Below, piece after piece: positions 33,835 through 41,814 of a stretch of 56,626 nucleotides of DNA; position 1 is the first letter of the stretch; each line of letters begins with the position of its first letter. The stretch is from a virus: positions 1 through 56,626 of IMG/VR virus record IMGVR_UViG_3300013233_000139. One strand, written 5' to 3'. Under the pieces are notes generated by a model, which saw only the letters and a list, made by a program, of their open reading frames with translations, was not told the origin of the DNA and did not search any database. Made by a program: the position numbers and the translations under genes.

Positions 33835-34434
33835 ATGAACGAACACGATAAGATTAGGGCCCTGGCAAATACGATGGGCATTGCCGTGTACCCGCATGAA
33901 AACTGCAAGGACTGTGATGAATTCGGGTATGACTGGCACACCGAGGGAGATACAGAGTACAATCCGTATAAGGGCGGCACGCTAGGTCTGGCGCAATTTG
34001 CTGACATCTTGCTTAAATTCCCAGAGGTCATGTCTTTATTTAGAGAACTACCGAGGAGGTTTGACATGGATTTAGAAGATAAGATCAAAGAACTGGAGAA
34101 GGCCGTAGCTGAGTTGAAGAGAGCTGCTGGGCAGCGGGATGAGCCTGAAGGTTACAACTGGGAGTTGGCTGCTAAGCTGAGAGCGCTGGTGTGTAGCTAC
34201 TCAGGTAAAACATTTGTGTTATGTGACAATGATAATCTTGATCTAGCTACAATATGGCCGTCTGGTTTAGCTGGTCACATTAGAGTACATGACGGGGACA
34301 AGGAGTCTCCTGTTGATGAGGATGCTACAGTAGCAGTGCAATATGGTGGGGTTGAGTGGATTGTGCAGCTATCAGGTTGCGTAGTATGGAGAAGTGTAGT
34401 TGCATTTGTTGAACTGCCGGAGGTGGAGGTGTGA
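33835..34434 (+). CDS. Early protein of unknown function
   Basis: 199 residues after a strong GGAAGGGGGGG site. Starts MNEHDKIRALANTMGIAVYP; Cys pair in HENCKDCDEFGYDW; central coiled-coil (KIKELEKAVAELKRAAGQRD, about 84-103); then a beta-rich end. Could bind a metal or nucleic acid; family not recognised. Confidence 0.55.
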   Translation: MNEHDKIRALANTMGIAVYPHENCKDCDEFGYDWHTEGDTEYNPYKGGTLGLAQFADILLKFPEVMSLFRELPRRFDMDLEDKIKELEKAVAELKRAAGQRDEPEGYNWELAAKLRALVCSYSGKTFVLCDNDNLDLATIWPSGLAGHIRVHDGDKESPVDEDATVAVQYGGVEWIVQLSGCVVWRSVVAFVELPEVEV

Positions 34435-34613
34435 CTGAAGAACAAGCATTAGAGAAACTAGAAGAAATTGTAGAACAAAACTTAGGAGACACTGACATCA
34501 TACACAAAGAAGCAACGGCTATATTGCTCGAATGCTTAGACGGCTATGCACCAAAGCTTTCAGCTAGGTTCAGGGAGATTGCAGAGAAGGCTGCCTTCGG
34601 GTATTATCTATGA
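34431..34613 (+). CDS. Small acidic early protein
   Basis: 60 residues from a GTG that overlaps the previous stop (GTGTGA). Helical: TEEQALEKLEEIVEQNLGDT and KLSARFREIAEKAAFGYYL. Translation is probably coupled to the upstream gene. Confidence 0.5.
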   Translation: MTEEQALEKLEEIVEQNLGDTDIIHKEATAILLECLDGYAPKLSARFREIAEKAAFGYYL

Positions 34614-34777
34614 ATGATTGGAAAGAAACTGGTATCGTGATTTTGATATTAATCTTCATGTTCGTATTGATAGTAATAGGTGCAAGCGTCGAACAAAAAA
34701 TTATGCAAGAGCATGCAATAAAACACGGGTGTGCAATGTACGACCCATACACAGGAGATTTCAAATGGAAGAAATGA
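34610..34777 (+). CDS. Small membrane protein
   Basis: 55 residues, overlapping the previous stop (CTATGA). Residues 8-26 (GIVILILIFMFVLIVIGAS) form one membrane span; the C-terminus is polar with a single Cys. Role unknown; typical of phage early proteins acting at the inner membrane. Confidence 0.5.
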   Translation: MNDWKETGIVILILIFMFVLIVIGASVEQKIMQEHAIKHGCAMYDPYTGDFKWKK

Positions 34778-35172
34778 GTAACATAAGACCATGTCCATTC
34801 TGTGGACATACGCCTGAGATGGCCGCAAAAGATACTTACATATTCTGTAACAACAAAAAGTGCGTGCTACACAGCTTTTTAATACCTTCGGAAATGTGGG
34901 ACACCTTGCCGGTAACAACTCACATGACAGACGAAGAGCTGGCGGCGTTAGGCTACGCTCCACTGACTGATGAGGCGGCTGGGAGCCTGGCACCAAAACG
35001 ACCGTACTTCGAAGACGAGGGAGACCTTGATTGGAAAGAGCATCACCACATCTGGGTAAAGACTATGGATTTAAGGTGGTCAAAGACCAAATCTGATAAC
35101 GGTTATTGGAAAGTATTGCAACAGCGTCAAAGCTGTAAATGCGGAAAGAATCAGTGGAACGATGTAAACTGA
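34765..35172 (+). CDS. Zinc-ribbon protein, Lar-like start
   Basis: 135 residues from the ATG at 34765 (CAGGAG site). The N-terminus IRPCPFCGHTPEM, then FCNNKKC, matches the zinc ribbon of Lar-type restriction alleviation proteins, a domain also present in many phage proteins without proven anti-restriction activity. A second cluster (SCKCGKNQW) lies at the end. Function inferred only to the level of zinc-binding. Confidence 0.5.
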   Translation: MEEMSNIRPCPFCGHTPEMAAKDTYIFCNNKKCVLHSFLIPSEMWDTLPVTTHMTDEELAALGYAPLTDEAAGSLAPKRPYFEDEGDLDWKEHHHIWVKTMDLRWSKTKSDNGYWKVLQQRQSCKCGKNQWNDVN

Positions 35173-35185
35173 AAGGAGAAAAATA

Positions 35186-35416
35186 ATGGTTGACCTTGAG
35201 GACATGACGAATAGTCGCGACAATATAGTACGCGCGGTGCTGATAGCGTCGGATTGTGGAGAAGCCATGGCTGCCACCTTGTTTGGGTCTGCTGTCGGCA
35301 TACTCTCTAAGTATATGACTGAAGACGAGTTAAATAGTTATCTTAAGGCGTCGGAGAAATATGCAAAATGGAGAGACGTAGAGGGGTCGGAGAAATATGC
35401 AAATGAAGAGATGTAA
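35186..35416 (+). CDS. Early protein of unknown function
   Basis: 76 residues with an AAAGGAG site. Helical; near the end the DNA and peptide repeat themselves (SEKYAKWRDVEG, SEKYANEEM). The sequence following it also repeats 30 bases from the end of the previous gene, so this locus grew by short duplications. Confidence 0.5.
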   Translation: MVDLEDMTNSRDNIVRAVLIASDCGEAMAATLFGSAVGILSKYMTEDELNSYLKASEKYAKWRDVEGSEKYANEEM

Positions 35417-35439
35417 ATACAGAAAGAATCAGTGGAACG

Positions 35440-35613
35440 ATGTATAGATATCGTAAGTATCGTAAACTGACTTCGAGATATAACATCTTAGGCAGAAGAT
35501 TTCACCCACCTCTAGGGCCATTCTGCAGAGTGCGTAACACTGCAAAACTCACATTAAAAGAGGCGATCAGATCTGCACCACCTGTGGAGGTAACACATGA
35601 CAACAGCATCTGA
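35440..35613 (+). CDS. Small basic early protein
   Basis: 57 residues beginning MYRYRKYRKLTSRYNILGRR, very basic, possibly nucleic-acid binding. It overlaps the next gene by 17 bases. The ATG lies in a duplicated segment (also at 35140-35170). No clear ribosome site; moderate support only. Confidence 0.4.
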   Translation: MYRYRKYRKLTSRYNILGRRFHPPLGPFCRVRNTAKLTLKEAIRSAPPVEVTHDNSI

Positions 35614-35791
35614 TATTGAGTATGATATCTCAATGCTCAGGGCGAGCATCGAGAACACCAAGAGCGACCTAAATGACTATCGTCGGACTAAGGACCACGA
35701 ACTTATTGATGAAGCTAGATTGGAGATAGAGATGATGAATGATGAAATGGCTGATTTAAAGGCTGAATTGGTGTCGCTGAGGTCCGCATGA
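35597..35791 (+). CDS. Coiled-coil early protein
   Basis: 64 residues with a GGAGG site. Almost wholly coiled-coil (IEYDISMLRASIENTKSDLN, LEIEMMNDEMADLKAELVSL). Similar small proteins are common in phage early regions; role unknown. Confidence 0.5.
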   Translation: MTTASDIEYDISMLRASIENTKSDLNDYRRTKDHELIDEARLEIEMMNDEMADLKAELVSLRSA

Positions 35792-36000
35792 ATATTGATA
35801 AAGATAAGTTTGGTCAGATGTACCTAAATCGTGATGGTTACAAAGTAGTTTTGAGGTCTAAGCAGGGCATAAAACCTAATTTCTATGCCACTATGGAGAC
35901 TGTGTCTGAGGCATTCACCGCGTGGTATCCTGTCAATATAAACGGCCAAGCCGTTAGCCCCAATGTGAAGTCAGGGCTGGACCTGGTAAAACGGCTATGA
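35788..36000 (+). CDS. Early protein of unknown function
   Basis: 70 residues, ATG overlapping the previous stop (ATGA). MNIDKDKFGQMYLNRDGYKV ... SGLDLVKRL; looks like a small alpha/beta fold. No family recognised. Confidence 0.5.
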   Translation: MNIDKDKFGQMYLNRDGYKVVLRSKQGIKPNFYATMETVSEAFTAWYPVNINGQAVSPNVKSGLDLVKRL

Positions 36001-36296
36001 GTACCTTGTTACACGTTACTGAGAGCCCTCGTAGGATAGGCCTTGTCCATGTGGATGATAGAGTTATTTCGTCAGAATCGTTTAAGAGTTTGAAACGCAT
36101 CTTCGCTGATATTATCGTGATAGATGTCCAGCGTCACTACGATAGTAATGATACCATCTATAAAGCACTGTCGCCAATGTTTGAGCCGATCGATAGAGGA
36201 TCCGTCATTCCTCAATACGACCTGATTGTTACTAAAGATGATAAAGGCGCTGTGACTAATGTCATAGCCGAGAGGCGCCATAATTTAATCCGTTAA
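35997..36296 (+). CDS. Early protein of unknown function
   Basis: 99 residues, again starting in ATGA with the previous stop. MSTLLHVTESPRRIGLVHVD ... YDLIVTKDDKGAVTNVIAER. No family recognised; last gene before the plus-strand cassette. Confidence 0.5.
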   Translation: MSTLLHVTESPRRIGLVHVDDRVISSESFKSLKRIFADIIVIDVQRHYDSNDTIYKALSPMFEPIDRGSVIPQYDLIVTKDDKGAVTNVIAERRHNLIR

Positions 36297-36363
36297 CTTA
36301 GCATCTCTCATTTAGTAGAATAAACGCATGCTGGTTGAGCCAGCTATCTATAAGGAGACCAAC
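36293..36363 (+). promoter_or_regulatory. Early promoter/leader cassette, plus-strand copy
   Basis: TAGAAT (36316-36321) then AAACGCATGCTGG, hairpin GCTGGTTGAGCCAGC and AAGGAGACC before the ATG. The upstream box is weak (TTAACT, 36293-36298, 17-bp spacing) compared with TGTACA in the minus-strand copies. Confidence 0.65.
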
Positions 36364-37503
36364 ATGATTTACTTCTACAATAAAGAAGTTATGGATATTC
36401 GCGCGGTTAAGATGTTTGGGCTTAGCGTTAAGGGGTCAGATAACCCAATAGGGTATTTTGGTACAGGTTTAAAGTATGCAGTGGCCATAATTATAAACAA
36501 CGGCGGCTCTGTTACAATGGCCTTGGGTACTGACATATATGAATTCACAAAGGCTAGAGATGAGTTTAGGGGTGTAGAGTATGACTCGATCCAGTGTAAC
36601 GGCGTGGACTTACCGTTCACTACAGCCTTAGGCAAACATTGGGAGTTATGGCAGGCGTATAGGGAGCTATACTGTAACGCTAAGGACGAAGACGGCGGTG
36701 TTAGTGATACGTACCCTGAAGGAGCCTATGGCACTGTGATTTCAGTCGAAGGGTTAGACCAAGTGTATAAGGATAGAGGGTTATACTTTCTAGATACTCC
36801 TCCAACTTGGTCTGACGACAATATAGAGATTCATCCAGGGTCCGGCGGTATCTTTTATAAAGGCGTGCGGGTTAAGGAGCTTGATAGTTCTCTGTACAAT
36901 TACAATATGCTGTGCAGCATAGATCTAACTGAAGATCGTGGGATTAAGGATTCTTGGTCAGTCAGATGGCGCATTGCACGAAGTATTATGGACATCGATG
37001 ACGTGAAGATCATTGAGAATTTTGCGTTAATGCCACAAGGCTGTATGGAGCGGTCACTTGACTTTGGGTCTAACATGTCACCAGAATGGCTAGAGTGGAT
37101 GAATACAAATAGAAGCAACCTGCATATATTTCATGATTTTAGGGAAATATTTAGGAGACTAGAGCCGGCTAAATCTCTAGACACGATTGGCGCATCCGAA
37201 GATCAGAATATGTATATAGATAAAGCTGTAGATACACTGCACAAAATGGGATTTGAAATAACTCAAGATATTCGCATAGTAGAGTCTCTAGGTGGAAACG
37301 GGGTCTTAGCCGCAGCTATTGATGGTGACATTATCTTGTCAAAGCAGCTGTTTAATAAAGGGTTCCAAACAGTGTTGCTAGCTGTTCTAGAGGAGCACGT
37401 GCATATCTTTACTGGTTATAACGATGAAACTAGAGCTTTACAGACGTATTTATTCAACGAAGTTATTCGCCAGTACGCACGAAGTTCGGGCGAAGTTATA
37501 TAG
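36364..37503 (+). CDS. GHKL (Hsp90-like) ATPase-domain protein
   Basis: 379 residues from the ATG at 36364 (AAGGAGACC site); an earlier in-frame ATG lies in the shared leader. Near residues 22-35 the motif KGSDNPIGYFGTGLKYAV resembles the ATP-lid G-motif of GHKL ATPases (GxFGxGLK); an N-terminal Glu/Asn motif is less clear. The rest includes WQAYRELYCNAKDEDGG and LLAVLEEHVHIFTGYNDETR, where HVH/E might bind metal. Proteins of this look occur in other phages without known role. It stands alone behind its own promoter and in front of a palindromic cassette. Confidence 0.5.
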   Translation: MIYFYNKEVMDIRAVKMFGLSVKGSDNPIGYFGTGLKYAVAIIINNGGSVTMALGTDIYEFTKARDEFRGVEYDSIQCNGVDLPFTTALGKHWELWQAYRELYCNAKDEDGGVSDTYPEGAYGTVISVEGLDQVYKDRGLYFLDTPPTWSDDNIEIHPGSGGIFYKGVRVKELDSSLYNYNMLCSIDLTEDRGIKDSWSVRWRIARSIMDIDDVKIIENFALMPQGCMERSLDFGSNMSPEWLEWMNTNRSNLHIFHDFREIFRRLEPAKSLDTIGASEDQNMYIDKAVDTLHKMGFEITQDIRIVESLGGNGVLAAAIDGDIILSKQLFNKGFQTVLLAVLEEHVHIFTGYNDETRALQTYLFNEVIRQYARSSGEVI

Positions 37504-37631
37504 CGCTCTGCCGGCCGCTCTGAACTAAAATGAAAAGTAGCAGCTATATGTTACTATATAGAACTAATTTCTATAGATTCAGAGCGCTTGGGAGCGCATA
37601 GAATAGTATAATATAAACAAATACTTAGGAG
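37503..37631 (+). repeat. Dispersed palindromic regulatory cassette, copy 2
   Basis: Differs at only two positions over about 128 bp from the copy at 44672-44800, and is nearly identical to the inverted copy at 4075-4203. Ends in TAGGAG. Confidence 0.85.
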
Positions 37632-37705
37632 TTCTGGTCCAATATTTGGATGATGTACTAAAGTATGTCGAATTGGTACAATCTTTTAATGATAGGAGCA
37701 ATACT

Positions 37706-38362
37706 ATGAAGTTTCAAAGTCCGCATAAGAATATGGTATCGATAGCTAAGGTTATCGAGTACGGCCATTTTGGGTACACATACAGGGTCGAGATGCTGAG
37801 CGAGCTTGACGGCTTGAAACCGGTAGTGGCTTGCTACGACTCGCAAGGCGTGTATCTCGGTGATAATGCGAATGCTCGACTGATTAAGCAGAAGCTTCAC
37901 CTATCGGACTATTACACAGTGCATGGGGCAACGGTCCAACCTAATGTCGGTCGTAAATTCGATTGCTGGGATACTTGGTATTGCTGGATATTTAAGAAGT
38001 CTAGACCACAAGTGTACATATTTGATGCAGGCTATACACCAGGCCTAGGTCAGATGGGCTTCGCGCCAAGCACTAAGCTCGAAGCTTCTCTTCACGGAGC
38101 CTCACTGATTTACAAAGAGGTTAGACACTCTACGATGGTGTCTGTTAAGCATGACTCTGTAGCTATCTGCCCAGTGACAGGGGATGAGGTTCCAGGTGTT
38201 TATATTAAGTATCTCATCAGTAATAAGTTTGGGCGAGTTCATTCGATGGGCCATAAGTTTATGAGGTACGATTTCCACAATGTGGTGCACAGTTTACCGT
38301 CATGTTGTGGTTACGCTGAGATATGCGCGCTGACCCTGGATACTTTTGACTGTAGACCATAG
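37706..38362 (+). CDS. Protein of unknown function
   Basis: 218 residues from the ATG at 37706, chosen for the AGGAG site 8 bases upstream (GATAGGAGCAATACT). A TTG at 37646 would add 20 residues and lies nearer to the cassette. Sequence MKFQSPHKNMVSIAKVIEYG ... with several aromatic and Cys residues (DCWDTWYCWIFKKS). No family recognised. Confidence 0.5.
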   Translation: MKFQSPHKNMVSIAKVIEYGHFGYTYRVEMLSELDGLKPVVACYDSQGVYLGDNANARLIKQKLHLSDYYTVHGATVQPNVGRKFDCWDTWYCWIFKKSRPQVYIFDAGYTPGLGQMGFAPSTKLEASLHGASLIYKEVRHSTMVSVKHDSVAICPVTGDEVPGVYIKYLISNKFGRVHSMGHKFMRYDFHNVVHSLPSCCGYAEICALTLDTFDCRP

Positions 38363-38765
38363 CGCAGCGGTAGCTATTAGGTTAACCGCTAGAAGGTGTA
38401 AATCGTCAGGGCTGAGTCATACGTATCGTATGGACTCAGCGTTTAAAAACATCATTAGACTTAGCAAAGATAGTATGCCGTTCTGTAGATGTCGGGACGT
38501 GATATTTACACTGGACCATGAAGGTGATAGGCTGTGGGAAGATATCCGTAGGCTTGATGAGCCTGATTGTCTTCAGCGGAAGGGTATAGAGGATGTCTTG
38601 GTTGCGTTGTGGCTGATGGCAGGAGAGGCCAGCCTGTTAGTCCCGCTGACGACGTTTGAGCGGGACTGGTTGATAAAGAGAACTGATAGCCGGATTTTGA
38701 GACGACTACGTGTGGATGACCACGACAAGCGGATTATAGATGTCAAGTGGCTTAAGAAATTATAG
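38346..38765 (+). CDS. Protein of unknown function
   Basis: 139 residues from a TTG overlapping the previous gene by 17 bases; an ATG at 38430 would give a 111-residue protein. Neither has a good ribosome site. The part MPFCRCRDVIFTLDHEGDRL and the charged helical end (RILRRLRVDDHDKRIIDVKW) suggest a folded protein. No family recognised. Confidence 0.4.
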   Translation: MTVDHSAAVAIRLTARRCKSSGLSHTYRMDSAFKNIIRLSKDSMPFCRCRDVIFTLDHEGDRLWEDIRRLDEPDCLQRKGIEDVLVALWLMAGEASLLVPLTTFERDWLIKRTDSRILRRLRVDDHDKRIIDVKWLKKL

Positions 38766-38774
38766 GAGAGTAAA

Positions 38775-39014
38775 ATGACAGATACGAGAGATGAGAACTT
38801 CCTGCTTATAAACAGGGAGGTTAAAATGGTCCAAGAGATCTTGGCTTGCCGAGATTGTAAGATTGCGATGATCGCCGTTTCCAAGACCGCAGACGAAGTT
38901 ATTGTGATGGAGTGTCCAAAATGCAAAGCAACCGTAAATTCAGACGTAGTGTACCCAAGAGTGGTGCCTATGGAAATAAATCCAACCATCGACTGGAACC
39001 CGGATTCGAAGTAG
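38775..39014 (+). CDS. Small zinc-ribbon protein
   Basis: 79 residues with a TAGGAGAG site. CRDC (about residue 25) and CPKC (about 47) form a four-Cys ribbon spaced by 20 residues. Probably nucleic-acid or protein binding. Lies two genes before the primase-helicase. Confidence 0.6.
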   Translation: MTDTRDENFLLINREVKMVQEILACRDCKIAMIAVSKTADEVIVMECPKCKATVNSDVVYPRVVPMEINPTIDWNPDSK

Positions 39015-39025
39015 AGGTAGCTGTT

Positions 39026-39232
39026 ATGTGGAGCTTTAACGAGATAACTCAAGTGGTTACCAGCGACACTTGTTTTGACCAAGCTAGTCGCGCGGTCATG
39101 AATGTAGCTGAGGAGCAGGTTAGGTTTGCCTTAATTAAGATGGGCTGGACGCCACCTAGCGCGGAGTCTAAGGTTGTCAGCAAAGGTAAATCCTCAACTT
39201 ATATCAGAGTGGCTAACACGACTATCCACTAA
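39026..39232 (+). CDS. Protein of unknown function
   Basis: 68 residues from the ATG at 39026 (AGAGGTAG site). MWSFNEITQVVTSDTCFDQA ... GWTPPSAESKVV. It closes the small-gene run before the primase-helicase promoter. No family recognised. Confidence 0.5.
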   Translation: MWSFNEITQVVTSDTCFDQASRAVMNVAEEQVRFALIKMGWTPPSAESKVVSKGKSSTYIRVANTTIH

Positions 39233-39241
39233 ATTGTGAAG

Positions 39242-39270
39242 TTTACATTTAGTTACTTTTTTAGTATAAT
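39242..39270 (+). promoter_or_regulatory. Promoter of the replication operon
   Basis: TTTACA (39242-39247)-17-TATAAT (39265-39270). The predicted start at about 39277 coincides with the first base of the structured leader. Confidence 0.75.
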
Positions 39271-39277
39271 ATAGCTT

Positions 39278-39354
39278 CCGAGAGTGGTGGTCTAGGCCAG
39301 ACCAGAGGGCTTACTGACGTAAGCCCTCATACTCGGAAATCAAATCTCTCGGAG
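39278..39354 (+). ncRNA. Structured leader with alternative pairings (riboswitch-like)
   Basis: CCGAG (39278-39282) can pair with CTCGG (39332-39336), closing a three-way junction with hairpins 39288-39304 (TGGTCT/AGACCA) and 39305-39328 (ten pairs, TGAC loop). Alternatively CCGAGAG (39278-39284) pairs with CTCTCGG (39346-39352), which covers the first bases of the GGAG ribosome site (39351-39354). The two states exclude each other. No match to a known riboswitch class was recognised. Confidence 0.6.
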
Positions 39355-39362
39355 TCTTATGA

Positions 39363-41747
39363 GTGCATGAATTAGCTCTACAATTTGCCGCTAACGGCTA
39401 TTACGTATTCCCTAGATATAACTCATCAAGAGGTCCACAGAGGCCATTCGGATGGGCCCGTAATACCCCTAAAGAGGCTGTACCAGAAAACAAAATAATA
39501 CCCGCATCTAATGACGTTGAGTATGTAAAGATATGGCCGCAACTAATCAAGGATGGCTATAATTCTACGATCCATAGTTATGGCGTTTTAGGTGTTGGCT
39601 GCCTGATTATTGACCTAGACGTCAAAGACGGTAAAGACGGCGTCAATGAGTTTAATCTATTAAGGGCTAAATTTAAATTCCCCTCGCCTAATCTGGTTGT
39701 CAAGTCTAAAAGTGGTGGCGTCCACTTATACTACAAAAAACCCCTTTCTTTAATATCGTCTGAGCTTAAAACTCTAGCTAGCATTGTCATTGACCAGGTT
39801 AAGTACGAAGGTGTAGACTTGCGAGGGGATGGGGGCTTCGTTGTAGGCCCTTCAAGGTCAGGTAAATGGGCTCCAGGTGAGTACGTTATATCAAAAGGCT
39901 CGCCATCAGATGAGTTATCAGAGGCCCCTGCTGACTTTATATCTAATTTCACTAGGACCACGTTCTCGAATACGTCAGACGCAGGTGAAGCTCTCATAGG
40001 AGCCAGTAGCAGCGTGACAACAGATGTCATGTCACAGCTACGCATGGGTGAGATCCCTACATCTCTACCAGAAGGGCAACGGAACGAAGGATTCTTTTCA
40101 TACATCTCTGCTTTGAGAAACAAGGGTTTTAGCAAGGACACAGTCAAGCGTATGCTTCCAACCTTGGTGGCCGTCACTGAGAATAAGGATACTCTCTTTG
40201 AGTCTATTGATATTGAGGAGATGCTATCTCGTCTATTCAAAGTAAATATGGACAACCCATATGACGTCTGCAGAGACTTATTTAACTACGGCCTGTATAG
40301 GCTTACGGGATATAAAACTAAAATACACTACACGATGATTAGTGATAACCCTTATGTCAGAAGTAGAGGGATACACGACGCAGCCAGCATGAAGCAGCTT
40401 TTATGTAAATATGAGCGGATGGTACCGAATAAGAGCGGCAAAGACAAGCTTATATCCCCAGCCACGCTCATTGATTATTTGGTGCCTGACGATCACGACG
40501 TGGATATCCTAGCTTTTAAGCCTGGGTCTGGACTGGCCTTCACGTCAGGAAACAAGCGTGCTTTGAATATATGGCTAGACCCTAGAGCCCGGTCAACTAC
40601 TAGTCCGGACCCAGCGGTATGGACGGAGTTTACTACTCTCATTGAGAGATTATTTGGCCCTAAGGAATCTGAGAACTTCTCACTGTGCCTAGACTTCTTA
40701 GCCTGGGTTATACAGAACCCAGGGATTAAGCCGTCAATAGCCCCGTTCATAATGTCTAGCAAGAGGGGTGTAGGAAAGTCACTGTTTATGTCTATAATGA
40801 TGAAGATATGTGGGTTTAACCTTATGGGCGAGACCCAGGCTAGGCCGTTTAAGATTAATGAGATATCTAGTAGATTTTTTGACCCATCAAGATCAGCCTT
40901 ACTGATATTCGATGAGGTGCAATTTCCTGTACATCGGAATATGAGGCAAGCGGCTTCGGACTTCTGGATGAATTTGAAAAACCTAATAACTTGTGACACG
41001 TACTCTGTAGAGATAAAGGGCGGGGACACCTTCGACGTGCCAAACTTGGGCGGAGTCATATTAGCCGGCAATGCGGGTGGCCACTTCCCTGTGGAAGAGT
41101 TTGACCGCAGGATGTGGATTGTTGACAACAACGCGCCACTGCTAGAGCGTGGAGTGTGTGACACCTTATTTAAAGCCAGATCGGACCACTCGGTAGAGCA
41201 AATAGTTATACCTACGCTGATTACTAAATTGAGTAAATATAAGATCGTAGAGGATATTTCCTCAATACGTGCACCGATGACCGCTATAAAACAAGAGATG
41301 TTTATGGCAACGCTCGACAGGTTGTCTGAGTGGTTTATGAGTCACTTTGATAGTCCAGATAACTTACTATCCCGTACTCCGATAATAACTAAATCAGCGT
41401 TGTTATATCTAATAGAGACGGACCCATTATTAGCCAATACAAATTACAGAGATGACCCTGAGCTAGCCTTTAGAGAGATACGCAGGGCAAACCTGATTCA
41501 CCCAATACGAGTAAAGCATAACACCAACCTATCCAGAAGCTTGCAGCTATTAGCCATATCCTCTACAGGCGACGTGTATGAGGAAACAAAGAGGGTGGTT
41601 ATTTATACCACTAGAGATCATGGTGAATATAACACGTTAGAGTCTACCGCACTGGCGCAGCTATATCTGCAAAACATTCATACAGTCAAGCGCTGGAGAG
41701 AGAATATGGTTTTAGCCAGTAAAGGCCGCCAGGCAAACTTAGTATAA
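39363..41747 (+). CDS. Primase-polymerase / SF3-type helicase fusion
   Basis: 794 residues starting at GTG. The N-terminal AEP-type Prim-Pol domain has LIIDLDVKDGKDG (about 84-96, catalytic acidic pair) and KSKSGGVHLYY (about 114-124, the sxH motif). The C-terminal half is an SF3/D5-like ATPase: Walker A SKRGVGKS (about 464-472), Walker B ALLIFDEVQF (about 515-524), sensor GGVILAGNAG and an arginine in FDRRMW. It would prime and unwind at the phage fork; no separate primase or helicase gene is needed. It is the first gene of the replication operon, under the structured leader. Confidence 0.88.
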   Translation: MHELALQFAANGYYVFPRYNSSRGPQRPFGWARNTPKEAVPENKIIPASNDVEYVKIWPQLIKDGYNSTIHSYGVLGVGCLIIDLDVKDGKDGVNEFNLLRAKFKFPSPNLVVKSKSGGVHLYYKKPLSLISSELKTLASIVIDQVKYEGVDLRGDGGFVVGPSRSGKWAPGEYVISKGSPSDELSEAPADFISNFTRTTFSNTSDAGEALIGASSSVTTDVMSQLRMGEIPTSLPEGQRNEGFFSYISALRNKGFSKDTVKRMLPTLVAVTENKDTLFESIDIEEMLSRLFKVNMDNPYDVCRDLFNYGLYRLTGYKTKIHYTMISDNPYVRSRGIHDAASMKQLLCKYERMVPNKSGKDKLISPATLIDYLVPDDHDVDILAFKPGSGLAFTSGNKRALNIWLDPRARSTTSPDPAVWTEFTTLIERLFGPKESENFSLCLDFLAWVIQNPGIKPSIAPFIMSSKRGVGKSLFMSIMMKICGFNLMGETQARPFKINEISSRFFDPSRSALLIFDEVQFPVHRNMRQAASDFWMNLKNLITCDTYSVEIKGGDTFDVPNLGGVILAGNAGGHFPVEEFDRRMWIVDNNAPLLERGVCDTLFKARSDHSVEQIVIPTLITKLSKYKIVEDISSIRAPMTAIKQEMFMATLDRLSEWFMSHFDSPDNLLSRTPIITKSALLYLIETDPLLANTNYRDDPELAFREIRRANLIHPIRVKHNTNLSRSLQLLAISSTGDVYEETKRVVIYTTRDHGEYNTLESTALAQLYLQNIHTVKRWRENMVLASKGRQANLV

Positions 41748-41761
41748 CCATAATTTGATTG

Positions 41762-41791
41762 TTGTCAATATAAACATCACAATTGTACAAT
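41762..41791 (+). promoter_or_regulatory. Candidate promoter with palindrome before DNA polymerase
   Basis: TTGTCA (41762-41767)-18-TACAAT (41786-41791), the latter inside the perfect palindrome AATTGTACAATT (41781-41792), a possible repressor site. Confidence 0.45.
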
Positions 41792-41814
41792 TATTTACGA
41801 AGAGGTAAGATAAT

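Noticed and set aside
34765-35172. Calling the zinc-ribbon protein a Lar anti-restriction protein
   Set aside because: Only the CPFCG ribbon is shared; that module occurs in many phage proteins of unknown role.
39278-39354. tRNA or known purine/TPP riboswitch
   Set aside because: No CCA-type acceptor stem or anticodon arm; hairpin loops of 5 and 4 bases lack the conserved residues of those riboswitches.
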